DNA of 27,793 bases from JAZKBN01 sp040388605. Its GTDB lineage: Bacteria; Bacteroidota; Bacteroidia; Cytophagales; Flexibacteraceae. The notes beneath the pieces are model-generated. The model saw only the letters and a list, made by a program, of their open reading frames with translations. It was not told the DNA's origin and did no database searches. Shown one piece after another: positions 16,176 to 23,229 of the stretch; positions within the stretch are counted from its first letter, which is position 1; each line of letters starts with the position of its first letter. Both the position numbers and the translations under genes were made by a program. The stretch is from NCBI GenBank assembly GCA_040388605.1, contig JAZKBN010000002.1:1-27793 (forward strand), given 5' to 3'.

Positions 16176-16344
16176 ATTGTTTTGCGGGTATGCGAACCAA
16201 ATTAAAGGGCGTTACGTTTTAATTTCCTGCCGGTACTTTTCTCTACTACCCGAAAGCAGGAGAATAAACGGGCTTGTATGGTTTAGTATAAAACCTTGTT
16301 AAATATTTCTCCCTTTGCCTCAAAGCTTTGCTACCTTACTATTA

Positions 16345-17658
16345 TCAATTTCCTTGCCGACCAATGCCGAAACCGCGCAATATTTCGTTGAAACGGGCAG
16401 ATCGTATATACTTGATTTTGACTTTGTTCTCCGCAATTGCATCAATCAGGCCTAAATCTAAAAGGCTTTTTAGGTCTTGTCTTGCCGTAACATTAGATAC
16501 CCGCAACCTGTTTTCAGCTTCCTTTACGGTAAGTACGGTTTCAGGCGTATCGAGAAACAACCCCAAAAGCTCGGCCTGGCGTTCGTTTATATTAGGTATG
16601 CGCAGAAAGTCAGCAGCAACCATTCTTTCACGCTGTTTGCGGGCAATGTATATCGAAAGGGCCTCAAAAGCCTTGCGCATGGCCTGCAGATTGTAAGTAA
16701 TAAAGTAGCTAAGGTCATTATCGTCCCTTTCAGTATGCAGATATGCTTTTTCGTACTGAACCTTTGTGCCTTGAATTATGCGGGATACAGATATATATTC
16801 AGTCAGCCAATACCCTTTTTTCAGCATGTACCAATAGAACAAAGCCCTTGCAGTTCGTCCGTTACCGTCTACAAAAGGATGAATCCATCCAATAAGGAAA
16901 TGTATAGTGATGGCCTTTATGATCGGGTGGATAAACGGTGTACTGTCGTTATTAAAAAAATGGCAGAGTTCGGCCACCAGCCCCGGAATTTCAGAGGCAG
17001 GGGGTGGCGTATGCACTATTTCACTGTTTTGATAGTTGATTACGTAAACATCGTCCGCCTCCCTGAATTTGCCTTCGTCCGCTTCGTTTTCCAAAGTTCC
17101 TGAACTGATAAGCCTGTGAATGTGCAGGAGATTTTCAGGGCTGAGATTCTGAGACCTGTTTTCTGCTATATGCTTGATTGTTACGTAATTGTTCACAATC
17201 ATCATATCAGACTTTGATTTCGGCTTTATTTCTTTACGCAGAATTTCCTTAGCCCTTTGCCTTGTAGTGGATGCCCCCTCCATTTGGCTGCTTGATATAG
17301 CCTCTTCCATAATTGAGCTGATAAGGAATTTTTGCTTTTCCCTTTCAGGCATTACCGTATTGGAAGCCATAATTCCGCCTGCATTCATATCAAAGTAATT
17401 CAATGCTTCAGTAATGTAGTTTGTGATACTGAAATTGAAGCCATAATTATTGAACTGCAGGGTTCTGTGTATAAGTACTCTGACTATCTTTACACTGCTC
17501 CATAACACCTCCGGAGCTACTCCTATGCTTTGGGCTTTATATTTCACCTTGTCCCAATACAGGTAGTCATCATTAATAGTGTCAATTAAAGCTCGTTCCT
17601 TCATGTAAAGGCCCATTGCCTTTTCATCAACTTGCACACTCGGTGGAGACTCAATCAT
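16345..17658 (-). CDS. Fic family protein (class II, with C-terminal winged helix)
   Basis: Fic-fold enzyme, most probably an AMP-transferase (adenylyltransferase) acting on an unknown protein target in the cytoplasm. 437 residues. The active-site motif HPFVDGNGRTAR occupies 260-271, with catalytic His260 and Mg ligand Asp264. The N-terminal inhibitory helix motif (S/T)xxxE(G/N) is present as SSQMEG (Ser123, Glu127), which makes it an auto-inhibited class II Fic. The flap/substrate region PPPASEIPGLVAEL is at about 218-231. Residues about 355-420 look like a winged helix-turn-helix (LTVKEAENRLRVSNVTARQDLKSLLDLGLI), suggesting DNA binding or autoregulation. The gene looks more AT-rich than its neighbours, which may hint at transfer. 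An 18-bp perfect palindrome lies 32 bp upstream. Confidence 0.93.
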   Translation of the reverse strand: MIESPPSVQVDEKAMGLYMKERALIDTINDDYLYWDKVKYKAQSIGVAPEVLWSSVKIVRVLIHRTLQFNNYGFNFSITNYITEALNYFDMNAGGIMASNTVMPEREKQKFLISSIMEEAISSSQMEGASTTRQRAKEILRKEIKPKSKSDMMIVNNYVTIKHIAENRSQNLSPENLLHIHRLISSGTLENEADEGKFREADDVYVINYQNSEIVHTPPPASEIPGLVAELCHFFNNDSTPFIHPIIKAITIHFLIGWIHPFVDGNGRTARALFYWYMLKKGYWLTEYISVSRIIQGTKVQYEKAYLHTERDDNDLSYFITYNLQAMRKAFEALSIYIARKQRERMVAADFLRIPNINERQAELLGLFLDTPETVLTVKEAENRLRVSNVTARQDLKSLLDLGLIDAIAENKVKIKYIRSARFNEILRGFGIGRQGN

Positions 17659-17689
17659 AGGGCTATTGCCGGGGAATTATGCTGCTAAG

Positions 17690-17734
17690 TTATTAAAACT
17701 TCAAAATATTTAAAGAATTTTGAAGTTTTAATAA
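17690..17734. promoter_or_regulatory. Perfect 18-bp palindrome upstream of fic (putative operator)
   Basis: TTATTAAAACTTCAAAAT (17690-17707), 9-nt spacer ATTTAAAGA, ATTTTGAAGTTTTAATAA (17717-17734). All 18 positions match. The inner edge is 32 bp before the fic ATG, and the arms are too AT-rich for an efficient terminator. A dimeric DNA-binding protein, possibly Fic itself through its winged helix, is a plausible ligand (inference). Confidence 0.7.
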
Positions 17735-17758
17735 GGATTTTCTGTTACCCTGTGTTTT

Positions 17759-17789
17759 ATGCCGGACCTTCTGCCACTGAAACCGGCAT
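17759..17789. repeat. Inverted repeat between fic and the lipoprotein gene
   Basis: ATGCCGG (17759-17765) and CCGGCAT (17783-17789), 7 bp, spacer 17 nt. CCTTCTGC occurs inside the loop and again directly after the right arm. Its role is unknown. Confidence 0.35.
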
Positions 17790-17826
17790 GCCTTCTGCAG
17801 CACCCTTTATCATTTATTTTAAAATT

Positions 17827-17855
17827 TTGCAATTCAATTGCTTTCAATATCTTTG
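17827..17855 (+). promoter_or_regulatory. Bacteroidota-type promoter of the lipoprotein gene
   Basis: TTG (17827-17829), 18-nt spacer, TATCTTTG (17848-17855), an exact TAnnTTTG match. The implied start near 17861 gives a 5' UTR of about 63 nt. This is the best consensus promoter in the window. Confidence 0.65.
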
Positions 17856-17923
17856 TTGCTCTTATTTTAATCTAATTATTTCTTAACACAACTTTATCCC
17901 TCCAAACCCCTTACATATCTCCA

Positions 17924-18688
17924 ATGAACCAACAATTTCTGCGCATTTTATCTGTGGCCTCAATCGCTTTAGTTTCTGTTTTCGCCATAACTTCCTGCGG
18001 AAAAGATGATGCCGCCCCGGCGGCAAAAAAATGCTATGTACTTACTGAAACCTCAGATGACGGCAAGGTTACAACTTATTCATACGATGCGGCCAATAAT
18101 ATAACAATGATGGTTGCAAAACCTGCATCCGGTTCTTCAGATACAACCTGGTATACCTATACCACCGATAAGCTTTATTCTAAAAGGAAGCAATCAGGTT
18201 ATTATTTATACGATACCGCCACTATGGTTTCGGGCCGCATCACAAACGAAGTTAGTTCCGACAACCAAGGCTATGCTACAGTTAATACTTATGACGGATC
18301 TGGCCAGTTAATAAAATCGGTAAGCAATTCCGGCGGCGGACCTACCACTTCAACATATACATGGAGCGGGGGAAATGTGACTAAAATTGACCTGGTTACA
18401 CCTGCCGGAAGCGGTAACGTTCAATTAACTTACGGCAGCAGTAACAACACAACCAATTTATTCGGCTTAACTACTAGCGGCATTTTTCCGCCTGCCTATT
18501 ATGGTAAGGCCATTGCTAAGCTTCCCGTCAAACTATCCACATATGTAAGCAATATAGAAGCTGCCTCAATAAATAATGTGTTCACGTTATCTAATGATGG
18601 TGCCCCTACAAAAAACGTGGAAACAACTAAGTCTATATTAAGCCCGGACCAGGTGACCACAACCAATTATACTTTCAACTGTCAATAA
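17924..18688 (+). CDS. Predicted surface-exposed lipoprotein with YD-like repeats
   Basis: 254 residues. The signal peptide ends in the lipobox AITSC, so the protein is lipidated at Cys25. The residues after the Cys are GKDD. K-(D/E)2 directly after the cysteine matches the lipoprotein export signal described in Bacteroidota, which sends lipoproteins to the outer face of the outer membrane. The mature part shows repeated beta units of the type TYSYDAANNITM, NTYDGSGQLIKSV, TYTWSGGNVTKIDL and QLTYGSSNNTTNLFGL, similar to RHS/YD repeats and to DUF4595-like lipoproteins. No enzymatic motif is visible. It has its own strong promoter and terminator, so it is a single-gene unit. Maturation would depend on LspA. 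Confidence 0.85.
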   Translation: MNQQFLRILSVASIALVSVFAITSCGKDDAAPAAKKCYVLTETSDDGKVTTYSYDAANNITMMVAKPASGSSDTTWYTYTTDKLYSKRKQSGYYLYDTATMVSGRITNEVSSDNQGYATVNTYDGSGQLIKSVSNSGGGPTTSTYTWSGGNVTKIDLVTPAGSGNVQLTYGSSNNTTNLFGLTTSGIFPPAYYGKAIAKLPVKLSTYVSNIEAASINNVFTLSNDGAPTKNVETTKSILSPDQVTTTNYTFNCQ

Positions 18689-18716
18689 TAATCAGGCAAA
18701 AGAAGGAAACAGAAAC

Positions 18717-18754
18717 AGCCCGCCGCGACTTAACAGTTCGGCGGGTTTATTTTT
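18717..18754 (+). terminator. Rho-independent terminator of the lipoprotein gene
   Basis: CCCGCCG (18719-18725), 13-nt loop, CGGCGGG (18739-18745), followed by TTTATTTTT (18746-18754). A 7-bp perfect GC stem with a good T-run. Confidence 0.85.
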
Positions 18755-18995
18755 GAAAGCACAACTATAATAATGCACTTTTAACGGAGTAAATAAATTG
18801 TTTACAAATCCGGTTTTATAAGCCTGAAAATTGCCGTTCACAGATTTACATTTTTCCTCGTAAAATGTAGCAGGAACAGGAACCGAAGTTGCGCTGCAAA
18901 ATTCCTCCGCCATGGGCTGCATTCTGCAGCTGAAAGCTGCAGAATAAGTAAGAAGCTATGTTCACCTTCTTTTTAAGCACTTAGGCCCAAAGATT
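18755..18995. other. Intergenic stretch with a strong orphan hairpin
   Basis: No supported gene. The minus-strand frame at 18692-18922 has no recognisable features and overlaps the terminator. The notable element is the 11-bp perfect hairpin at 18921-18945. Confidence 0.5.
18921..18945. other. Perfect 11-bp hairpin with 3-nt loop
   Basis: ATTCTGCAGCT (18921-18931), loop GAA, AGCTGCAGAAT (18935-18945). No T-run on either side. It lies 50 bp before the candidate promoter at 18996. It could be a protein-binding palindrome, a terminator barrier between units, or part of an RNA. Confidence 0.45.
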
Positions 18996-19024
18996 TTGTA
19001 TTATTAACCGAGGTTTGTACTTTG
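18996..19024 (+). promoter_or_regulatory. Candidate promoter of the 19247 envelope gene
   Basis: TTG (18996-18998), 18-nt spacer, GTACTTTG (19017-19024), near the TAnnTTTG consensus. It would give a long 5' UTR of about 215 nt. Confidence 0.4.
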
Positions 19025-19246
19025 CGTATAAAAGCACGTGAAACCCGTTTAAACGCGGTGTTGCTTACAAATGTGTTTCCGGATTTATTATATCGGTATA
19101 GTGTTTTTCCATATCATTAATTAAACAGGCCGTTATGCGGCCAAAACCGGGCATTCGGAAAATTACCCGGAATATTACCTCTTAACACATCCTTTTCTGA
19201 AAAGCTTCTTAAGTAAAACTTACAGCAGGCTGCAAACCAATGAAAT
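19025..19246 (+). other. Long leader region of the 19247 gene with two hairpins
   Basis: If the upstream promoter is used, this is untranslated leader. It contains GGCCG-TTATG-CGGCC (19128-19142) and CCGGG...CCCGG (19147-19151 with 19166-19170). I do not recognise a known riboswitch in it. Confidence 0.35.
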
Positions 19247-20221
19247 ATGAAAAAAATATCCAGGATTCTTTGTTGCTTAATTATACTGTTAACAGCATTT
19301 TCAGGCGCGGTAACGGCGCAGAACAACCCGGCACGTCCCATTAAAAAGAAATTCTCATGGCTTGATGTAATTAAGCAGGATACCAACCAGGTATATGCTG
19401 TGCGCACCAAGTATAACCGGGTTATCAACGGCCACGTACTTGATCGTACCGAGGAAGAGCTGCTGATGAACACAGAAGAGGGCATGACCCTTGTACCCTT
19501 AACAGATATTTATACTGTCCGCCTTATTCCCAGCATTCCCGGCAAAGGCCTAAGCCAAGGCTACCGGAACGATTATGCCATGATATATACGCATACTGCC
19601 GTTAACATGGCTAAGGGCGAAAAGGCCTTTACACAATACGGTGGCCTCATGAGCGAGTTTTCTGCAGGTCTTACAGATAAGGTGCAGCTTAATATTTCAA
19701 CCATACCGGCACTCTTATTAACACCCAGCATAACTGTTAACCCGCAGGTAAGCATGCCTATGGGCGATGGCTTTTTTGCAGCAGTATCGCTTACTGCATC
19801 TGCTATACCAATAATAGGGAAAAACTGGGGAGAATCTGCAGGGTATAATACTTATGGGGGAGGTAAAGTAGCTTTTACTTACGCAGGTAACAGGGGCGCT
19901 GTAAATGCTTCTTTAGGGTTATTGGGTCAAATAGATGAACACAACAGCGCTTCATGGGTAACAGCATCGGGGCGCCTGAACTTTACGCCACGCAGCTCAG
20001 GCCTGCTTGAATACCAGTTCGGCAGCAAAGATAATTTTGAAAACGGCAAAGTAGTAAGCTTTGTGCTTCGCCATTCATCAAGCGTTGCCAGCCGTATGGA
20101 TGTAGGCTTTTGCTTCGGCAGCTTCCACCGCAAGGAAAGAGACACGGAAACCGGTGATTATATTTCACAATTCCATTTCTTCTTCCTGCCGGTATTACAC
20201 TATTCATATAACTTCAGGTAG
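19247..20221 (+). CDS. Secreted predicted outer-membrane protein, hypothetical
   Basis: 324 residues with a signal peptide (MKKISRILCCLIILLTAFSGAVTAQ, cleaved after TAQ). Residues about 40-100 form a small beta domain (VYAVRTKYNRVINGHVLDRTEEELLMNTEEGMTLVPLTDI), which looks like a 'response to guanidinylation' or Sm-like barrel but cannot be assigned. From about 120 onward, amphipathic strands rich in Gly/aromatic residues (FTQYGGLMSEFSAGL, VNASLGLLGQI, LLEYQFGSKDN, SFVLRHSSS) and the ending HYSYNFR suggest an 8-10-strand outer-membrane barrel. I do not recognise a named family. A 12-bp perfect hairpin follows the stop. Confidence 0.75.
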   Translation: MKKISRILCCLIILLTAFSGAVTAQNNPARPIKKKFSWLDVIKQDTNQVYAVRTKYNRVINGHVLDRTEEELLMNTEEGMTLVPLTDIYTVRLIPSIPGKGLSQGYRNDYAMIYTHTAVNMAKGEKAFTQYGGLMSEFSAGLTDKVQLNISTIPALLLTPSITVNPQVSMPMGDGFFAAVSLTASAIPIIGKNWGESAGYNTYGGGKVAFTYAGNRGAVNASLGLLGQIDEHNSASWVTASGRLNFTPRSSGLLEYQFGSKDNFENGKVVSFVLRHSSSVASRMDVGFCFGSFHRKERDTETGDYISQFHFFFLPVLHYSYNFR

Positions 20222-20234
20222 GAAGGCATTAAAT

Positions 20235-20270
20235 AAGGAAACCTGCCCGGTTAATTGAGCAGGTTTCCTT
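20235..20270 (+). terminator. Hairpin terminator after the 19247 gene
   Basis: AAGGAAACCTGC (20235-20246), 12-nt loop, GCAGGTTTCCTT (20259-20270). A perfect 12-bp stem 13 nt after the stop. On + the 3' arm ends in TTTCCTT, followed by AATATTG. Confidence 0.75.
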
Positions 20271-20548
20271 AATATTGTAAGTACAACTTTTTAATCTCTT
20301 AGCACCTGCCCGGGATTGGCCGGGATGCCGGGGACCTACTGAATGTGGTGTTTGCCCAAATCTACCCGTAAAGACCGGCTTCACCATGAAAAAAACAGGC
20401 TCCCTTTTATCCCGGCCAACCCCGTCCGGGGTTAGCCAAATACAATTAGCAGGTAATTTACAATAACCCGAATGGCACCGTAAAAACGAGCCAATGAGCA
20501 TGTTCCTGCTAAGCTTTAATGTAAGGTTGTTGTTAAATGATTTGCTGC
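20271..20548. other. Intergenic region between convergent genes
   Basis: GC-rich repeats of CGGGAT (about 20311-20330) and a near-perfect hairpin GGCCAACCCCG-TC-CGGGGTTAGCC (20414-20437, one C:A mismatch), which could end the acyl-CoA dehydrogenase transcript on minus, though without a T-run. A 26-codon frame from the ATG at 20387 (starting MKKTGSLL) is present but unsupported. Confidence 0.4.
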
Positions 20549-21715
20549 TTATTTAAGCAGCATGCGGGCAATTACCAGTTTCTGAATTTCCGATGTGCCT
20601 TCGCCGATAGTGCAGAGCTTGGCATCGCGGTAGAATTTTTCAACGGGGTAATCTTTGGTAAAGCCGTAGCCTCCGAATATTTGCACGGCCTCGTTGGCAC
20701 ACTTTACCGCAACTTCCGATGCGTAGTATTTTGCCATTGCCGATTCAAGGGTAACAGGTTGGTGCCTGTTCTTAAGATCTGCAGCACGCAGAATTAAAAG
20801 GCGCGAAGCTTCAATTTCAGTGGCCATATCGGCCAGCTTGAAAGATATGCCCTGGAAAGATGAAATGGCCTTGCCGAATTGCTTGCGCTCCTTGCTGTAT
20901 TGCAGTGCGGCATCGAAAGCGCCATAAGCAATGCCAAGGCTTAAGGCAGCAATGCTTATGCGTCCGCCGTCAAGCACTTTCATGGCCTGTATAAATCCGT
21001 CGCCTTCATTCCCAAGCATATTATCTGCAGGTATGCGACAGTCGGTAAAAATAAGCTCGGTTGTTTCGCTGGCACGCATGCCCAGCTTGTCTTCTTTTCG
21101 GCCGGCAGAAAAACCGGGAGTGCCGCGTTCAACAATAAAGGCGCTCATGCCATGGCTGTCGCCAACCTTGCCGGTACGTACAATAACAACAGCTACATCG
21201 CCGCTTTTACCGTGCGTAATAAAGTTTTTGGCGCCGTTAAGAACCCAGGAATCACCGTCGCGAACGGCGGTGGTTTGCATATTGCCTGAATCTGAACCGG
21301 TGTTGGGTTCAGTAAGCCCCCAGGCACCTATCCAATCGGCAGACGCAAGGCGGGGCAGGTACTTCATTTTTTGCTCCTCGGAACCGAATTGCAAAATATG
21401 ACCGGTGCAAAGCGAATTGTGGGCCGCCATGCTCAAACCTATGGAAGGGTCTATGCGGGAAAGCTCAACAATAGCCGTTACGTACTCACCATAGCCGAAA
21501 CCTGAGCCCCCGTATTCTTCAGGTACAAGAACGCCCATGAGGCCCAAGCCTCCCATTTTCTTAAATAAGTCTACGGGAAAATGCTGTCGTTCGTCCCAAT
21601 CACGTATGTTGGGCTTAATTTCACGAGCACCGAAATCGCGCACCATTTGCGCGATCATCAGCTGGTTTTCGCCGGGTTCAAAGCCGACGGCCGCGTCAGT
21701 TAAGGTAAGTTGCAT
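20549..21715 (-). CDS. Acyl-CoA dehydrogenase
   Basis: FAD flavoenzyme that introduces the 2,3-double bond in acyl-CoA (beta-oxidation or branched-chain amino-acid catabolism), handing electrons to ETF. 388 residues, the normal tetrameric-family length. Helical N-terminal domain to about 130; then the FAD-binding signature GAWGLTEPNTGSDSGNMQTTA with the WVLNGAKNFITHG strand; LGMRASETTELIFTDCRIP; and the C-terminal helical domain with RKQFGKAISSFQGISFKLADM and IFGGYGFTKDYPVEKFYRDAK. The catalytic base is Glu372 in the IGEGTSEIQ motif (short/butyryl-type position). This fits short- or medium-chain substrates, but the exact substrate cannot be read. The ATG at 21715 is the only nearby start. It is the last gene of the minus-strand group that starts with the M20 amidohydrolase, with its own likely promoter. 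Confidence 0.93.
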   Translation of the reverse strand: MQLTLTDAAVGFEPGENQLMIAQMVRDFGAREIKPNIRDWDERQHFPVDLFKKMGGLGLMGVLVPEEYGGSGFGYGEYVTAIVELSRIDPSIGLSMAAHNSLCTGHILQFGSEEQKMKYLPRLASADWIGAWGLTEPNTGSDSGNMQTTAVRDGDSWVLNGAKNFITHGKSGDVAVVIVRTGKVGDSHGMSAFIVERGTPGFSAGRKEDKLGMRASETTELIFTDCRIPADNMLGNEGDGFIQAMKVLDGGRISIAALSLGIAYGAFDAALQYSKERKQFGKAISSFQGISFKLADMATEIEASRLLILRAADLKNRHQPVTLESAMAKYYASEVAVKCANEAVQIFGGYGFTKDYPVEKFYRDAKLCTIGEGTSEIQKLVIARMLLK

Positions 21716-21788
21716 AAAATATTTTGGTGTATTAACAGGAAGTCCGAACGGGTTATTCGGGCAAACCTGAATCAGGCTGCTAACTTCG

Positions 21789-21819
21789 TAAATTTATAAT
21801 TACGGCACAAGCATTTCAA
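21789..21819 (-). promoter_or_regulatory. Candidate promoter of the acyl-CoA dehydrogenase gene
   Basis: On minus: TTG (21819-21817), 20-nt spacer, TAAATTTA (21796-21789), one base from consensus. The 5' UTR would be about 65 nt. Confidence 0.35.
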
Positions 21820-22207
21820 AACAAATTTCTTTAAATATTTATTTATTGCACCATATATCGGGCCAATATTCTTAATATAATACAATTTATATAGTTTTAC
21901 CGGCCAACTGGTTTTAACCTTATAGTTGTATTCCTTATTAACAAAGCATAGTAGTTTTACACATGCGCCCAAAGGGCATTTCATTAAATGAGTGAAGCCT
22001 AAAGCACGCAAATTGGCCTCAAATTCCGTTGTATGGGGTGTAAGCCTTATTAAGAAGCTAAAATGAGTGCCGTGTTTCAGAAGGAAAACAATATTAAACA
22101 ATTAAGCACGCCTGACCTAAACCAATATTATATATTGTTTAAAAATAAAAATCTTTAAAGAACTGAACTGAAAACAAAGTGAGCCATTAATTCTGAGTCA
22201 GAAACAA
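21820..22207. other. AT-rich intergenic region
   Basis: No supported gene. A 109-codon minus-strand frame (21772-22101) has unusual composition (Lys/Tyr/Leu/Phe-rich from AT-rich DNA), no domain, and overlaps the promoter above. A CAATA-TTATA-TATTG inverted repeat lies near 22123-22137. Confidence 0.45.
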
Positions 22208-22257
22208 CCCGGATGATTCTGTTCACAATTCCCCGGCTGATTTTGTTAACCCCGGCT
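22208..22257. repeat. Three imperfect copies of a CCCGG-TGATT-TGTT unit
   Basis: CCCGGATGATTCTGTT (22208), CCCGGCTGATTTTGTT (22232) and CCCGGCTTGTTATT (22251) follow each other at 24- and 19-bp steps, ending 3 bp before the GNAT stop codon. It looks like a short degenerate tandem duplication. Confidence 0.4.
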
Positions 22258-22259
22258 TG

Positions 22260-22925
22260 TTATTGGCTTTTAGCCGGCAGCACACAGTTAATCCATTCAG
22301 GATCCTGCACGGCGCCATGACGCATATAAAAATCAATGGCCGGCTTATTCCAGTCAAGCACCTGCAGGCATACGCGGTCGCAGCCTTGGCGAAGCGCTTC
22401 TTCACGAATGGTTTCAAGCAGGCTGTGGCCAATGCCCAAGGCACGATGCTCCGGCTTTATATATATGTCTTCAAGATACAGCGCCCTGCCCTTCCAGGTA
22501 GAATAACGTATATACCAAACCGCCATGCCAACTGCATTCCCGTTGGCAAGCCTGGCCATAAAAAAACCGAACACAGGGTTTGGGCCAAATCCGTCGGCCT
22601 TCATTTTTTCAATGGTATTTGTTACGGCATCGGGTTGGAGCTCAAAGGTGGCCAGCTCTTTAATAAGGCCTAACAACTCAGGCAGGTCTGCCGGGGTGCC
22701 AACTTTTATGGTAAGCCCCAAAGATTTTGCCCGCAGGCTGAATTTCTCAGCATCGGCAACCTGGCCTGAGGTTTCGGTTTGAGTTACTGAAATCTCTGGT
22801 GATGGCTTTACAGCAGAAACAGCAGCTTCGCTGATTGCATCTTTGGCAGTAAGCTCGGCAAGGTTTTTACCGCTGCCTGCCTCTTCGTTAAGGTTTTGAC
22901 CGGGCACAGAATCAACAGAATGCAT
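22260..22925 (-). CDS. GNAT family N-acetyltransferase with N-terminal extension
   Basis: 221 residues from the ATG at 22925. A TTG at 22961 would add 12 residues but lies almost against the upstream terminator. The catalytic GNAT fold begins at about residue 71 (LTIKVGTPADLPELLGLIKELA). The acetyl-CoA pyrophosphate loop is in LYLEDIYIKPEHRALGIG (about 149-166), followed by VLDWNKPAIDFYMRHGA. These blocks are those of the diamine/thialysine acetyltransferase (SSAT-like) branch, so a small amine substrate such as a polyamine or thialysine is possible. The first ~70 residues are Ser/Ala/Glu-rich and probably disordered, which is unusual since SSAT-like enzymes begin at the fold. Upstream lies a promoter-peptide-terminator arrangement that may control it. 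Confidence 0.85.
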   Translation of the reverse strand: MHSVDSVPGQNLNEEAGSGKNLAELTAKDAISEAAVSAVKPSPEISVTQTETSGQVADAEKFSLRAKSLGLTIKVGTPADLPELLGLIKELATFELQPDAVTNTIEKMKADGFGPNPVFGFFMARLANGNAVGMAVWYIRYSTWKGRALYLEDIYIKPEHRALGIGHSLLETIREEALRQGCDRVCLQVLDWNKPAIDFYMRHGAVQDPEWINCVLPAKSQ

Positions 22926-22972
22926 TTTTGTGGGTTTAGATACCGTTGCAATAAATACCAAATGCCGGAAAT

Positions 22973-23007
22973 AAAAAAGGGGCTTGGTGATTTGACACCA
23001 AAGCCCC
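22973..23007 (-). terminator. Strong intrinsic terminator upstream of the GNAT gene
   Basis: On minus: GGGGCTTTGGTG (23007-22996), loop TCAAAT, CACCAAGCCCC (22989-22979), then TTTTTT (22978-22973). An 11-bp stem with one bulge. It ends 48 nt before the GNAT ATG, in the position of an attenuator. A preceding small stem AGGGA/TCCCT (23028-23011 on minus) could compete with or stabilise it. Confidence 0.85.
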
Positions 23008-23049
23008 AGGAGGGATCACTATTTCCCTGTATCGCCAAACCCGGTCAAA

Positions 23050-23109
23050 CTATATACTCTGGAACGAGTTAATATAAGCTTCACGGATCAAAACAGCGGC
23101 ACAAGGCAT
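23050..23109 (-). CDS. Possible 19-residue leader peptide
   Basis: ATG at 23109, about 13 nt after the implied transcription start, encodes MPCAAVLIREAYINSFQSI and stops at TAG (23052-23050), 43 nt before the terminator hairpin. The position is that of an attenuation leader peptide. No codon run pointing to a particular amino acid is visible, so the peptide may be chance. Confidence 0.3.
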   Translation of the reverse strand: MPCAAVLIREAYINSFQSI

Positions 23110-23127
23110 TAATGAAAAATTACGGGG

Positions 23128-23158
23128 TAAAGGTACGGCATTTTAGTTTATCTGCCAA
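23128..23158 (-). promoter_or_regulatory. Promoter of the leader / small RNA
   Basis: On minus: TTG (23158-23156), 20-nt spacer, TACCTTTA (23135-23128), one base from TAnnTTTG. Confidence 0.5.
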
Positions 23159-23229
23159 CAAAAATTAAAAATAATTCAGCCGACGCATACCGTTTAACAG
23201 TTTGATAACGTGACCACAGCCCCACACCC

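Larger units (their letters stand above)
22973..23122 (-). ncRNA. Candidate 150-nt leader or small RNA
   Basis: Bounded by a consensus-like promoter (implied start near 23122) and the intrinsic terminator at 22973-23007. It is untranslated apart from one short frame. Local stems: ACTC/GAGT with flanking TATA pairing around 23053-23079, and AGGGA/TCCCT at 23011-23028. I do not recognise it as tmRNA, SRP RNA, 6S or a named riboswitch. It is either an attenuator leader of the GNAT gene or an independent small RNA. Confidence 0.5.

Noticed and set aside
16477..17103. Plus-strand frame of 208 codons opposite fic
   Set aside because: Long only by chance; the minus strand holds a complete Fic protein with all motifs.
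18692..18922. Minus-strand frame of 76 codons in the intergenic region
   Set aside because: Overlaps the lipoprotein terminator, has no family resemblance and no promoter.
20387..20467. 26-codon frame (MKKTGSLL...) between convergent genes
   Set aside because: Overlaps a GC hairpin and has no signal peptide, promoter or conserved feature.
21772..22101. Minus-strand frame of 109 codons upstream of the acyl-CoA dehydrogenase
   Set aside because: AT-driven composition, overlaps the dehydrogenase promoter region, and has no recognisable domain.
22925..22961. TTG at 22961 as GNAT start
   Set aside because: Only 11 nt after the terminator T-run and adds polar residues outside the fold; the ATG at 22925 is preferred.
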